NCBI GenBank assembly: GCA_964445305.1
Contig: CAYUKK010000172.1
Location: forward strand, 1 to 12,465
Length of the DNA stretch: 12,465 bases
Reading direction: 5' to 3'
Source of the DNA: CAYUKK01 sp964445305
Lineage (GTDB): Bacteria; Acidobacteriota; Aminicenantia; Aminicenantales; UBA8522
The notes below the pieces were generated by a model. The model was not told the DNA's origin, searched no databases, and saw nothing but the letters and a program-made list of their open reading frames with translations. Below, one piece after another: positions 6,622-12,465 of the stretch; positions within the stretch are counted from its first letter, which is position 1, and every line of letters begins with the position of its first letter. Made by a program: the position numbers and the translations under genes.

Positions 6622-7167
6622 ATGAAAAAATGGTCGGTGCTGACAGGCCTGAGCTTATTGGCCACGTTCTTGCTTTTCGGCTCCTATTCCGCCAGCGCTC
6701 AACCCGCTCGAGACCCGGAATGGAGGCCCCGCTTACTGGCCGGGGAGTTCCTGAACTTGACTCCTGAACAGAAAGCTAAGCTCGAGGAGTTTCGGAAAGC
6801 GCGGAGGGAGGAGAGGAAAGCCTTCGCCGAGCAGATGGAGAAGCTCCATTCTGAGCTCCGGGAGCTGAGGAAGGACCCCCAGGCGAACGAGAAGAAGATA
6901 AACGGTCTTATCGACGAGATATTCAAGTTGAGAGCGACGCAGATGAAGAATGCCATCAAGCATGGCGAAGAAATAAAAAAAATCTTCACTCCCGAGCAGC
7001 TGGAAAAAATGAAGAACTTTAGAGAGCGGATGATGGCTTGGCGGGGCTGGAGGATGGGTGCTTTTGGACGCCGAGGTGGCTGGGGCCCGGCTTGGGGACC
7101 CGGCGGCCGGGTGCGGCCTTTCTGGGGAAGAGACAGGTTCCCCCGGCCGCTCTGGCACTGGTGGTAA
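6622..7167 (+). CDS. LTXXQ-motif periplasmic protein (Spy/CpxP-like)
   Basis: A 181-residue exported protein with a signal peptide (cleavage after SASA, residue 26). It carries two LTXXQ-type motifs, LTPEQ (46-50) and FTPEQ (122-126), separated by long charged helices. This is the arrangement of Spy, CpxP and related periplasmic chaperone or metal-stress proteins, which form cradle-like helical dimers. A Gly/Arg/Trp-rich tail (about 139-181, ending LWHWW) is extra compared with classical Spy and may be disordered. ATG 6622 has an ideal AGGAGGT (6610-6616). It begins 31 bases after the kinase and may be read with the sugar operon, although its envelope role points to a separate job; no clear promoter was found in the gap. 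A strong palindromic hairpin follows the stop. Confidence 0.85.
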   Translation: MKKWSVLTGLSLLATFLLFGSYSASAQPARDPEWRPRLLAGEFLNLTPEQKAKLEEFRKARREERKAFAEQMEKLHSELRELRKDPQANEKKINGLIDEIFKLRATQMKNAIKHGEEIKKIFTPEQLEKMKNFRERMMAWRGWRMGAFGRRGGWGPAWGPGGRVRPFWGRDRFPRPLWHWW

Positions 7168-7174
7168 GAAAAAT

Positions 7175-7209
7175 TGGGGACGGTTCTCTCCGAAGACCGT
7201 CCCCATTTT
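7175..7209 (+). terminator. Hairpin terminator; may be a REP-like palindrome
   Basis: Perfect 9-base arms GGGGACGGT (7176-7184) and ACCGTCCCC (7196-7204), extended by a T-A pair, with an 11-base loop, followed by ATTTTA. It starts 8 bases after the LTXXQ gene. The U-run is short (4). The GGGACGGT...ACCGTCCC core resembles palindromes repeated in many bacterial genomes and linked to REP-associated transposases, so it may be a dispersed element acting as a terminator. Only one copy is present here. Confidence 0.65.
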
Positions 7210-7213
7210 ACTA

Positions 7214-7231
7214 TCAATTGTAATCAATTGA
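7214..7231. repeat. Short inverted repeat, operator-like
   Basis: TCAATTG (7214-7220) and CAATTGA (7225-7231) are perfect inverted arms around TAAT. The position, about 90 bases before the FecR/DUF6600 start and just after the upstream terminator, fits a regulator site. No convincing -35/-10 pair was found in 7210-7318. Confidence 0.3.
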
Positions 7232-7318
7232 GGACAAGGCGGGGGGAATAACTTTCTTTTCAGGCAAAGACCAGTTGGCATGAGACTTGCTCTTATGGGG
7301 TTGGGAAGGAGACGAGAG

Positions 7319-9250
7319 ATGAGAAAAAGGACGATGATGCTCATGGCTCTGGTCTTGCTATGGCCTCTGGCGGGTATGGCTGAGGAGGAAGGATACTATG
7401 CCGAGAGTTTCGCCCGGTTGTCGTTCGTCAAGGGCGATGTTTATGTTGAGCGGGCGAACGAATTGGGCACAGAGCAGGGCATCGTTAACCTCGCCCTGGT
7501 CGAGGGGGATAAGCTAGTCACCCGGGTTGGCCGGGCCGAAGTCCATTTTGGGAGAAGGAATTACCTCCGTCTGGACAACGGCACGGAAGTCGAGTTTTCG
7601 GCCATGCCGAGGGAGGGGGATAACCGGGTCAGGCTTCATCTCCTGGCCGGAAGCGTTTACGTGAGGATAAGCTATCTCCGTGAAGAAAAAACTTTCGAAG
7701 TCCACACGCCTGATGCTTCCTTTTACGTTCTCGAAGAAGGCCTTTACCGGCTGGACATGAGAAGAGAGGGGGAAACGATTCTTTCCGTTGTCGAAGGTTC
7801 CATGGAGGCAGCGGGCGAAGGAGGGTCTCAACTTGTCGGGAGTCGGGAAAGCCTTGTCGCCTCCGCAGGCCACCTGGGAACTCAGACTGTTCTTTCTTCA
7901 AGACGGGACGATTTTGACCACTGGAACCAGGATCGGGACTCGTTGCTCCGCCAGTACGCTTCACGGCGTTACCTGCCTGACGAGCTCGATGTCTACGAGG
8001 CCGAGCTCGAATCGAATGGCTATTGGGTTTATGAAAGACCATACGGGTATGTCTGGGTGCCCTATATCGTTTATACCGACTGGCGGCCTTACTACTATGG
8101 CCGCTGGGTTTGGTACCCCATTTGTGGCTGGACCTGGGTATCCTACGAACCCTGGGGCTGGTGTGTATACCATTACGGAAGGTGGCATTGGCGACTGGGC
8201 CTCGGTTGGTACTGGATTCCCACTCGGCATTGGGGGCCCGCCTGGGTCCACTGGTACTGGGGTTATGATTATATCGGCTGGTGTCCGTTGAGCTGGTACA
8301 ACAGGCCGGTGGTCATCGTCAACAATTATTTTTATGACCGCTACCACCACTACTATTACCCAGCCCATTCGCGGGCACTGACCGTTGTCCATCGATCCCA
8401 GCTCCAATCGCCTGATGTCTCTCGGGTTGCTTTGAGCCATGTCGAGGCTTCTCGCTTGGGTCAGATTACCCTGCAGGGACGGCAGCCCGATATCAAGCCG
8501 ACGGCCTTGCGCTCGGCGCTGTCCCGTCCTTCTGGGTCGAGCGAGCTGACGGCTCCTCAGATCAGACCGACCAACAGGAGCCTGGCCACTTCAAGCCGTC
8601 CGTCTGCTCTGCCAGGCAGGGAGAGCTCGTCGACTGGAAAAGGTCGGCTCAGCCCTTCAGCCGGTCAGTGGGAGCCTGGTTTGAGGGCTGGAGAAAAACA
8701 AGGGGAAAGGAGAGAGACTATAAGCAGATACCCATCGATCAAGCGAGAATCGAGTCCGGCGATTCGACCCTTGAGCCCTTTTTCTGAACCTTCAGCCTCA
8801 TCGTCGCGGCGAATTAGGTCTGATACGCAACCATTCAAGAAATCCTATACCACCTCTCGAACGAGCGGTGTGGCTTCCGATTCTGCTTCTCCTTCGATTT
8901 CCACCCGGGTCTATCCTTCGAGGAATAGAACAGACTCCGTAGCAAGAGAGATACCTCGCCTCTTTGCTCCAAACCCGACAATTGGCCGGCCTAAGGATTA
9001 TTCGCCCAGCGCGTCTTCCCGTCCCTCTTCCTTTTTTTCAGCCCCCAAATCCATCTTCTCGGCTCCCCGTTCTTTCTCCTCCTCCTCTCCATCCGTAGGG
9101 TCTCCGTCCATAGGGGCGCCGCGCACCTCTTTCCGGTCCTCGCCTTCCTTTTCATCTTCTCCCTCACGCTCTTTCGCGCCTTCGAGGTCCGCTCCAGCTT
9201 CGAGACGTTCCTCTTCTGCCGGGGGCAGGGTGGTCAAGAGAAATAACTGA
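7319..9250 (+). CDS. Secreted FecR-domain / DUF6600 protein with long Ser/Arg/Pro-rich tail
   Basis: The ATG at 7319 is preferred over the ATG at 7280 because AAGGAG (7306-7311) lies 7 bases upstream and the product then begins with a proper signal peptide (MRKRTMMLM..., cleavage after GMA, residue 21). The 643-residue product has a FecR-like beta region (about 33-165: SFVKGDVYVER, LVEGDKLVT, LRLDNGTEVEFS, VEGSMEAAG). A Trp/Tyr-rich DUF6600-type block follows (about 235-330: repeated YGxxWVPY, WRPYYYGRWVW, GWTWVSYEPWGW, HYGRWHW). The last 270 residues are a low-complexity Ser/Arg/Pro tail, probably disordered or surface-exposed. FecR domains in other proteins take part in envelope signalling or ligand sensing, but no sigma factor or TonB receptor lies beside this gene, so its role is open. 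No terminator is visible after the stop. Confidence 0.85.
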   Translation: MRKRTMMLMALVLLWPLAGMAEEEGYYAESFARLSFVKGDVYVERANELGTEQGIVNLALVEGDKLVTRVGRAEVHFGRRNYLRLDNGTEVEFSAMPREGDNRVRLHLLAGSVYVRISYLREEKTFEVHTPDASFYVLEEGLYRLDMRREGETILSVVEGSMEAAGEGGSQLVGSRESLVASAGHLGTQTVLSSRRDDFDHWNQDRDSLLRQYASRRYLPDELDVYEAELESNGYWVYERPYGYVWVPYIVYTDWRPYYYGRWVWYPICGWTWVSYEPWGWCVYHYGRWHWRLGLGWYWIPTRHWGPAWVHWYWGYDYIGWCPLSWYNRPVVIVNNYFYDRYHHYYYPAHSRALTVVHRSQLQSPDVSRVALSHVEASRLGQITLQGRQPDIKPTALRSALSRPSGSSELTAPQIRPTNRSLATSSRPSALPGRESSSTGKGRLSPSAGQWEPGLRAGEKQGERRETISRYPSIKRESSPAIRPLSPFSEPSASSSRRIRSDTQPFKKSYTTSRTSGVASDSASPSISTRVYPSRNRTDSVAREIPRLFAPNPTIGRPKDYSPSASSRPSSFFSAPKSIFSAPRSFSSSSPSVGSPSIGAPRTSFRSSPSFSSSPSRSFAPSRSAPASRRSSSAGGRVVKRNN

Positions 9251-9277
9251 GGTTCATTTTAGGATATAAATTTCCCC

Positions 9278-9306
9278 TTTACTTTTGTTTTGGCCAGTGG
9301 TATAAA
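9278..9306 (+). promoter_or_regulatory. Extended -10 promoter for the 9360 gene
   Basis: TTTACT (9278-9283, 4 of 6), a 17-base spacer ending TGG (extended -10), and TATAAA (9301-9306, 5 of 6). The start would be near 9313, with a leader of about 47 bases before ATG 9360. Confidence 0.5.
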
Positions 9307-9359
9307 TTATCCTCCTTTCAAGGGTTCTGCGGTTTGATTCCAGATTGGAGGTATGTTCG

Positions 9360-10097
9360 ATGACCAATGGCGATAAGCTTTGGCAGTGCTTTGTCGGTGT
9401 GCTCGCTCTAATTCTTATTGTCTCAAGCCCGAACCTCGCGGCTCAAGAATCCGCAGCCGCGAAATCATCCCAGGCTCCGGCCGGCGCGGGGCAGGAGTTT
9501 GAGGGGACGGTCAAAGTCGGAGTGGGTAAGTATTTTTATCTTCCCTCCGCCAAAGGGTTTGACATCGTTGTCCAGGGGAGTATCGAAGGGCAGGATGCGA
9601 GCTTTCTTGGCGGGAAAGAGGTCCGGGTAAAAGGAGAGCTCCTGGGGGGAGAGCCCTCTGTGCTGGTGGCCAATAGCATCGAAGTCAAGGAAGGGGCCGT
9701 CTACAGGAATGTTTTTACGAGAACGGAGAGTGTCACTCTGGAAGACCACCTCGACCTTAAGGAGCGGGCGGAATTTCCCGTCTTGACGATCAAGGGTTAC
9801 GACAGGAATAAGGACTGGGAAGGGAAGGATAAAGCGAAAATTTTCGGAAAACTCGAGAAAACCGAGGCCGCTGGAAGTGAGAGCTATAAAATCGTCGTCT
9901 ACGATGAGAAGGGCAAAGAACTCGGCAAGATTTTGGTCGATCAAGCGGCCGATTTTGCCCGCTATTACATCAAGAAGCTTCGGCTTTTTGATAGATTCTG
10001 GTTCTACATCAAAATCAAGGATACCGTCGATTGGAAAACCCGGCGTCAAACGCGCGAGCTTTTCCACGCTGACCTTCTTTTTGCGGGCCTCTATTAG
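9360..10097 (+). CDS. Secreted protein of unknown function, possible OB-like N-terminal domain
   Basis: No family recognised. ATG 9360 is chosen over TTG 9345 because GGAGGT (9347-9352) lies 7 bases upstream, overlapping the TTG codon itself. The 245-residue product begins with a signal peptide (hydrophobic core FVGVLALILIVSS, cleavage near residue 28) and a short Ala/Ser/Gln linker. Residues about 46-111 read as a compact beta barrel (FEGTVKVGVGKYFYLP, FDIVVQGSI, KEVRVKGELL, VLVANSIEV), reminiscent of periplasmic OB-fold proteins; that is a pattern impression only. The C half is Lys/Asp/Glu-rich and ends with an aromatic stretch (RLFDRFWFYIKIKD). Expected to be periplasmic. It has its own promoter and is convergent with pgi, whose stop lies 24 bases away. 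Confidence 0.75.
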   Translation: MTNGDKLWQCFVGVLALILIVSSPNLAAQESAAAKSSQAPAGAGQEFEGTVKVGVGKYFYLPSAKGFDIVVQGSIEGQDASFLGGKEVRVKGELLGGEPSVLVANSIEVKEGAVYRNVFTRTESVTLEDHLDLKERAEFPVLTIKGYDRNKDWEGKDKAKIFGKLEKTEAAGSESYKIVVYDEKGKELGKILVDQAADFARYYIKKLRLFDRFWFYIKIKDTVDWKTRRQTRELFHADLLFAGLY

Positions 10098-10121
10098 ACC
10101 GGTCTTTCCCCAGGGTTAGAT

Positions 10122-11852
10122 TCAAAAAGAAAACGTTCCCGGCACCGGGGAGCCAAAGCATTCTCGAGCAACGGAGAGGATGTAGCGGAGGCCTTTCTCA
10201 ACTTCTCCCTCGATGTGAAGACGGATGAGGCGCCGGCCCGAAGATCGGAGAGCCGCTCCATCCCCCAAAGCTTGAGCGGTGCTGAGTACCCCGAAAGTGA
10301 GCGCGCTGTCCTCCGATCCAGGAGAATTTGGCACGGGGATATCTTCCGCCGCGCTGGCAGTGAGCTGAAGGAAGAGCCCTCTTCCTCCGTCGCCCTTGTG
10401 GAGTTGACCTGTCGAGTGGAGATACCGCGGCCCGTAACCCAGGGTGGCCGCCAGTCCTGTTTTATCGCGCAAGAGCGCTCTGAGTTCCTGAAGGCGGCGA
10501 TGGACAGCCAGCGTGGATGGTAAGAAAGCCTGGAGCGCGATGTAATCGCCAGGCTGGGCCTCGTCGAGAAATTTTCTTAAGCCTTCGACCAGAGTGTACG
10601 CCTTCTGGCCCGAAAATAAGCTCACTCCTTTTTCCGAAAGACAGGGCTTTTTTTCGTCCATGGTCTTTGTCTTTTGATAAGCCTCGAGGAAGCCATGGGT
10701 TTTTTTCTTGGTTTTGTCGACATCGGGCTGGTCGAAGGGGTTGATCCTGAGAAAATGTCCGGCAACGGCGATGGCAAACTCCCAGAGGAAAAATTGACCG
10801 CCCAGGGAGGAAGCATCGGGAATAGAGAGAGACAAGATAGGGAACCGGGCTTTCTTCCATACCTGGAGCGTCTTGTTCGTTGAGGCGTCCGTCCCGGTGT
10901 TGAAGCCGATATGGACAAAGAAGCGGTCTTTCCCGTAGACTCGAGGCGGGCCAGGAGGTTCCCCCTCGACGGGCAATATTCCCTTACCCTCTTTCCCCGT
11001 GCTTTCGGCAATGAGTTGCTCGAGCCACAGGCCAAAGGACCTGAGCCGTGAAGGAAGAAGCAGGGTGAGCTTATCCCGACCCCCCTCAGCCATGGTGGCG
11101 AGGACTGCGCCCAGGAACGCGCCTGGGTTGGCCCTGAGGTTGGCTGTCCTTTCGCATTTTTCAGCCATCGTCTCGGCCGATTCCAAGATTCGGCTAAGTT
11201 TGATGCCCAAGAGGGCAGCCGGGACAAGTCCGAAGGCCGAAAGGGCAGAAAAACGGCCGCCGATATCAGGTTCCCCGAAAAAAAGTGAGCGGAAACGAAG
11301 CCGTCGGCTCTCCATGGCCAGCGGAGTGGACTCATCCGTGATGGCAATAAAATGGCGTCCCACTTCTTTTTTCCCAAGAGAATGGAGGGTTTGATTCCAG
11401 AAATATTTAAACAACGCCGAGGTTTCCACCGTCGTCCCGGATTTCGAAGAAACGATGAAGAGGGTCTTCGCTGGCTGGAGCTTCCGGCTTACGTTGAGGA
11501 CCATCGAGGGGAGAGTTGAATCGAGGACGGTTAACTCCAGAAAACCAGGTTTTCTGCGGAAAATCGTGCTCAGGACGAGCGGGGCTAAGCTCGACCCCCC
11601 CATGCCCAGAAGAAGCGCCCGGCGATAGCCCTCCTGCCTCATCTCCCTGACAAGGTTTTCGACCTGAGGGAGGATTTTCCTGCATTCTTGGGGGGCGGTG
11701 AGCCAGCCGAGGCGATTCGCAATTTCTTCGGGCTTCCTCTTCCAGACTGTCCAGTCTTTTTTCCAGATGCGCTCGATGATCCTGGCTTCGGCCAGACAAG
11801 CGAGAGCAGCTTCAAGCCTCTTTTGGTATTCTTGGAAATTCAGTATTTCCAT
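10122..11852 (-). CDS. pgi: Glucose-6-phosphate isomerase, TAL-PGI type without the transaldolase half
   Basis: Interconverts glucose 6-phosphate and fructose 6-phosphate in the cytoplasm. The 576 residues read as the isomerase half of bifunctional transaldolase/PGI enzymes. Landmarks are an N-terminal IWKKDWTVWK...NRLGWL linker, LLLGMGGSSLAP, VLDSTLP, FIVSSKSGTTVET, the signature IGGRFSALSAFGLVPAAL, WLEQLIAESTGKEGKGI with the likely catalytic Glu, INPFDQPDVDKTK with the Lys that aligns with the active-site Lys of classical PGI, and GYGPRYLHSTGQLHKGD near the C-terminus. The fusion's transaldolase part is absent: upstream on this strand is a gene-free repeat region. ATG 11852 has only a weak site (CGGGAAA) directly before it; GAGG lies about 13 bases away. 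No disruption was noticed. Confidence 0.93.
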   Translation of the reverse strand: MEILNFQEYQKRLEAALACLAEARIIERIWKKDWTVWKRKPEEIANRLGWLTAPQECRKILPQVENLVREMRQEGYRRALLLGMGGSSLAPLVLSTIFRRKPGFLELTVLDSTLPSMVLNVSRKLQPAKTLFIVSSKSGTTVETSALFKYFWNQTLHSLGKKEVGRHFIAITDESTPLAMESRRLRFRSLFFGEPDIGGRFSALSAFGLVPAALLGIKLSRILESAETMAEKCERTANLRANPGAFLGAVLATMAEGGRDKLTLLLPSRLRSFGLWLEQLIAESTGKEGKGILPVEGEPPGPPRVYGKDRFFVHIGFNTGTDASTNKTLQVWKKARFPILSLSIPDASSLGGQFFLWEFAIAVAGHFLRINPFDQPDVDKTKKKTHGFLEAYQKTKTMDEKKPCLSEKGVSLFSGQKAYTLVEGLRKFLDEAQPGDYIALQAFLPSTLAVHRRLQELRALLRDKTGLAATLGYGPRYLHSTGQLHKGDGGRGLFLQLTASAAEDIPVPNSPGSEDSALTFGVLSTAQALGDGAALRSSGRRLIRLHIEGEVEKGLRYILSVARECFGSPVPGTFSF

Positions 11853-11860
11853 TTTCCCGA

Positions 11861-11905
11861 ATCATCCTCAACTCCCCTTTGTTTGTCAAGGTGGCCATAG
11901 CCACC
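11861..11905 (-). promoter_or_regulatory. Candidate pgi promoter with adjacent palindrome
   Basis: On the minus strand a perfect TTGACA (11889-11884) lies 17 bases before GATGAT (11866-11861, 4 of 6). The start would fall about 2 bases before the pgi ATG, giving a nearly leaderless message. Touching the -35 is a perfect palindrome, GGTGGC (11890-11895) and GCCACC (11900-11905) around CATA, which could bind a regulator. The poor -10 limits confidence. Confidence 0.35.
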
Positions 11906-12249
11906 CGAAATTGCCGATCAAAGCACCCGACGGGTCCTGTCGTGGTTCACCCCCGGCCAGGCTCGGGGTTGGGATTCCGAAGCCCGCTCGTTTCCCCGGC
12001 GAGCAAACTCGCTCCGACTCAGCCTTCGCTCTTCTCTCGCTTCGCTCGAGAAACCATGCCCGCTCAGGCTTCGACGGGCTTTCTCACCCCAACCCCTCGC
12101 CTGTTCCCCTTGGCATCAAACGCTCGGGTCGGCGGGGGGCCCCCGAACCACGCCACCCCTCGGGTGCACTCGCTATCGTGATAATTTTCTACAAAATCAA
12201 GCACCTTCGCTTGATGATAATTTTCTATCGGCAAATCAGGGTAGCCAAG
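11896..12249. repeat. Long imperfect inverted-repeat element (about 350 bp), possibly MITE-like
   Basis: The ends 11896-11918 and 12227-12249 are inverted copies with 17 of 23 matches, including perfect TTGCCGAT/ATCGGCAA (11911-11918, 12227-12234). Further nested perfect pairs are GCACCCGA/TCGGGTGC (11923-11930, 12160-12167), CGTGGTTC/GAACCACG (11941-11948, 12145-12152), GGGGTTGGG/CCCAACCCC (11965-11973, 12088-12096) and AAGCCCG/CGGGCTT (11980-11986, 12075-12081). The two halves look like diverged head-to-head copies of one sequence with insertions. The centre holds small hairpins (GCGAG/CTCGC 11999-12012; TCTCG/CGAGA 12035-12051). There is no coding capacity of note and no clear target-site duplication. 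Confidence 0.6.
12179..12227 (+). repeat. 13-base direct repeat flanking a hairpin
   Basis: TGATAATTTTCTA occurs at 12179-12191 and again at 12215-12227. Between them is a perfect hairpin, ATCAAGC (12196-12202) and GCTTGAT (12209-12215) with loop ACCTTC. The block is A/T-rich inside an otherwise G/C-rich element and has no counterpart in the element's left half, so it looks like a later insertion. Confidence 0.6.
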
Positions 12250-12255
12250 TCGGAG

Positions 12256-12284
12256 TTGCCGGGCTCTCGATTTTTAGATAACAT
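12256..12284 (+). promoter_or_regulatory. Candidate promoter of the last gene
   Basis: TTGCCG (12256-12261), 17 bases, TAACAT (12279-12284); each hexamer matches 4 of 6. The start near 12291 would place a 6-base hairpin (AGCCAG 12292-12297, CTGGCT 12302-12307) at the very 5' end of the leader, possibly stabilising the message. Confidence 0.3.
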
Positions 12285-12338
12285 AGCTACGAGCCAGATA
12301 GCTGGCTTCCAAATCCATTCTTTAAAGAGGAGGTGTCC

Positions 12339-12465
12339 ATGAGGCGGAGCGCATATCGCCTGCAAGGGATGGTCATTTTTTTTCTCCTCTCCTGTCTTTC
12401 TTTAGGGTGGAGTTTCCAGGCAGCTCCGGATTATGGAAAAATCTTGGGAAAGTGGAAGATCGAGA
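12339..12465 (+). CDS. Secreted protein, 5' part only (runs off the window)
   Basis: Only the first 42 codons are present. ATG 12339 has a strong AGGAGGTG (12328-12335) 3 to 5 bases upstream. The product begins with a signal peptide (MRRSAYRLQGMVIFFLLSC, hydrophobic core to about residue 25, cleavage near FQA, residue 28). The mature part starts APDYGKILGKWKIE. The GKWKIE stretch recalls the first strand of small lipocalin-like or calycin-type secreted proteins, but too little is visible to assign a family. Probably periplasmic. Confidence 0.75.
   Translation, partial: MRRSAYRLQGMVIFFLLSCLSLGWSFQAAPDYGKILGKWKIE

Larger units (their letters stand above)
11853..12338. other. 486-base gene-free region dominated by an inverted-repeat element
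   Basis: Open frames cross this stretch on the plus strand (for example 11879-12181), but they encode Pro/Ser/Arg-rich strings with no recognisable domain and no ribosome site, and they follow the palindromic repeats, so I reject them. The contents are: the pgi promoter area with an operator-like palindrome (11884-11905), a long imperfect inverted repeat (11896-12249), a 13-base direct repeat and a hairpin on its right side, and the promoter and leader of the last gene (12256-12338). Confidence 0.75.

Noticed and set aside
10096..10105. AGACCGGTCT palindrome between the convergent genes as a two-way terminator
   Set aside because: It has no loop bases, so only a very short stem could form, and there is no real T-run on either side.
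12227..12310. Possible riboswitch in the leader of the last gene (CGGCAA...GGGTAGCC resembles parts of the GEMM riboswitch)
   Set aside because: The conserved blocks are in the wrong order and the GEMM core is missing; these bases are better explained as the right end of the inverted-repeat element.
11698..12342. 214-codon plus-strand frame across the start of pgi and the repeat region
   Set aside because: It is antisense to pgi and continues through the inverted-repeat element, with no ribosome site and no domain.

Overview
The window looks like a bacterial chromosome segment from a Gram-negative (diderm) organism. It has a type II lipoprotein signal, several Sec signal peptides, an LTXXQ (Spy/CpxP-like) periplasmic protein and a FecR/DUF6600 secreted protein. 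Strong AGGAGG-type ribosome sites, ATG/GTG starts and the mix of families suggest an uncultured Aminicenantes/Acidobacteriota-like lineage. That is an impression from family content, not a measurement. No rRNA, tRNA, CRISPR array, transposase or phage gene was seen.

Layout, left to right. (1) 1-1876: a secreted protein of unknown function (100-963) behind a good promoter; a 319-base gap with an unexpected near-consensus promoter on the minus strand and a terminator-like hairpin; a DUF3467 gene (1283-1564); and a 65-residue unrecognised gene (1679-1876) with its own TTGACA promoter. (2) 1984-6590: a tight plus-strand operon with a substrate-binding lipoprotein, an RbsA/MglA-type double ATPase, an RbsC-type permease and a GHMP-family sugar kinase. 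Together these describe import of a monosaccharide followed by phosphorylation in the cytoplasm; the sugar cannot be named from sequence. (3) 6622-10097: envelope genes. An LTXXQ protein ends at a palindromic terminator or REP-like hairpin, followed by a FecR + DUF6600 protein with a long Ser/Arg/Pro tail, then a secreted protein of unknown function behind an extended -10 promoter. (4) 10122-11852, minus strand: a stand-alone glucose-6-phosphate isomerase of the type normally fused to transaldolase. (5) 11853-12338: a 486-base gene-free stretch holding a roughly 350-bp imperfect inverted-repeat element, then the promoter and leader of a secreted-protein gene cut off by the window end.

The sugar operon and pgi both feed central sugar metabolism, but they are separated and oppositely oriented, so co-regulation is not shown. 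The least explained parts are the minus-strand promoter and hairpin near 1125-1240, and the long inverted-repeat element near 11896-12249.
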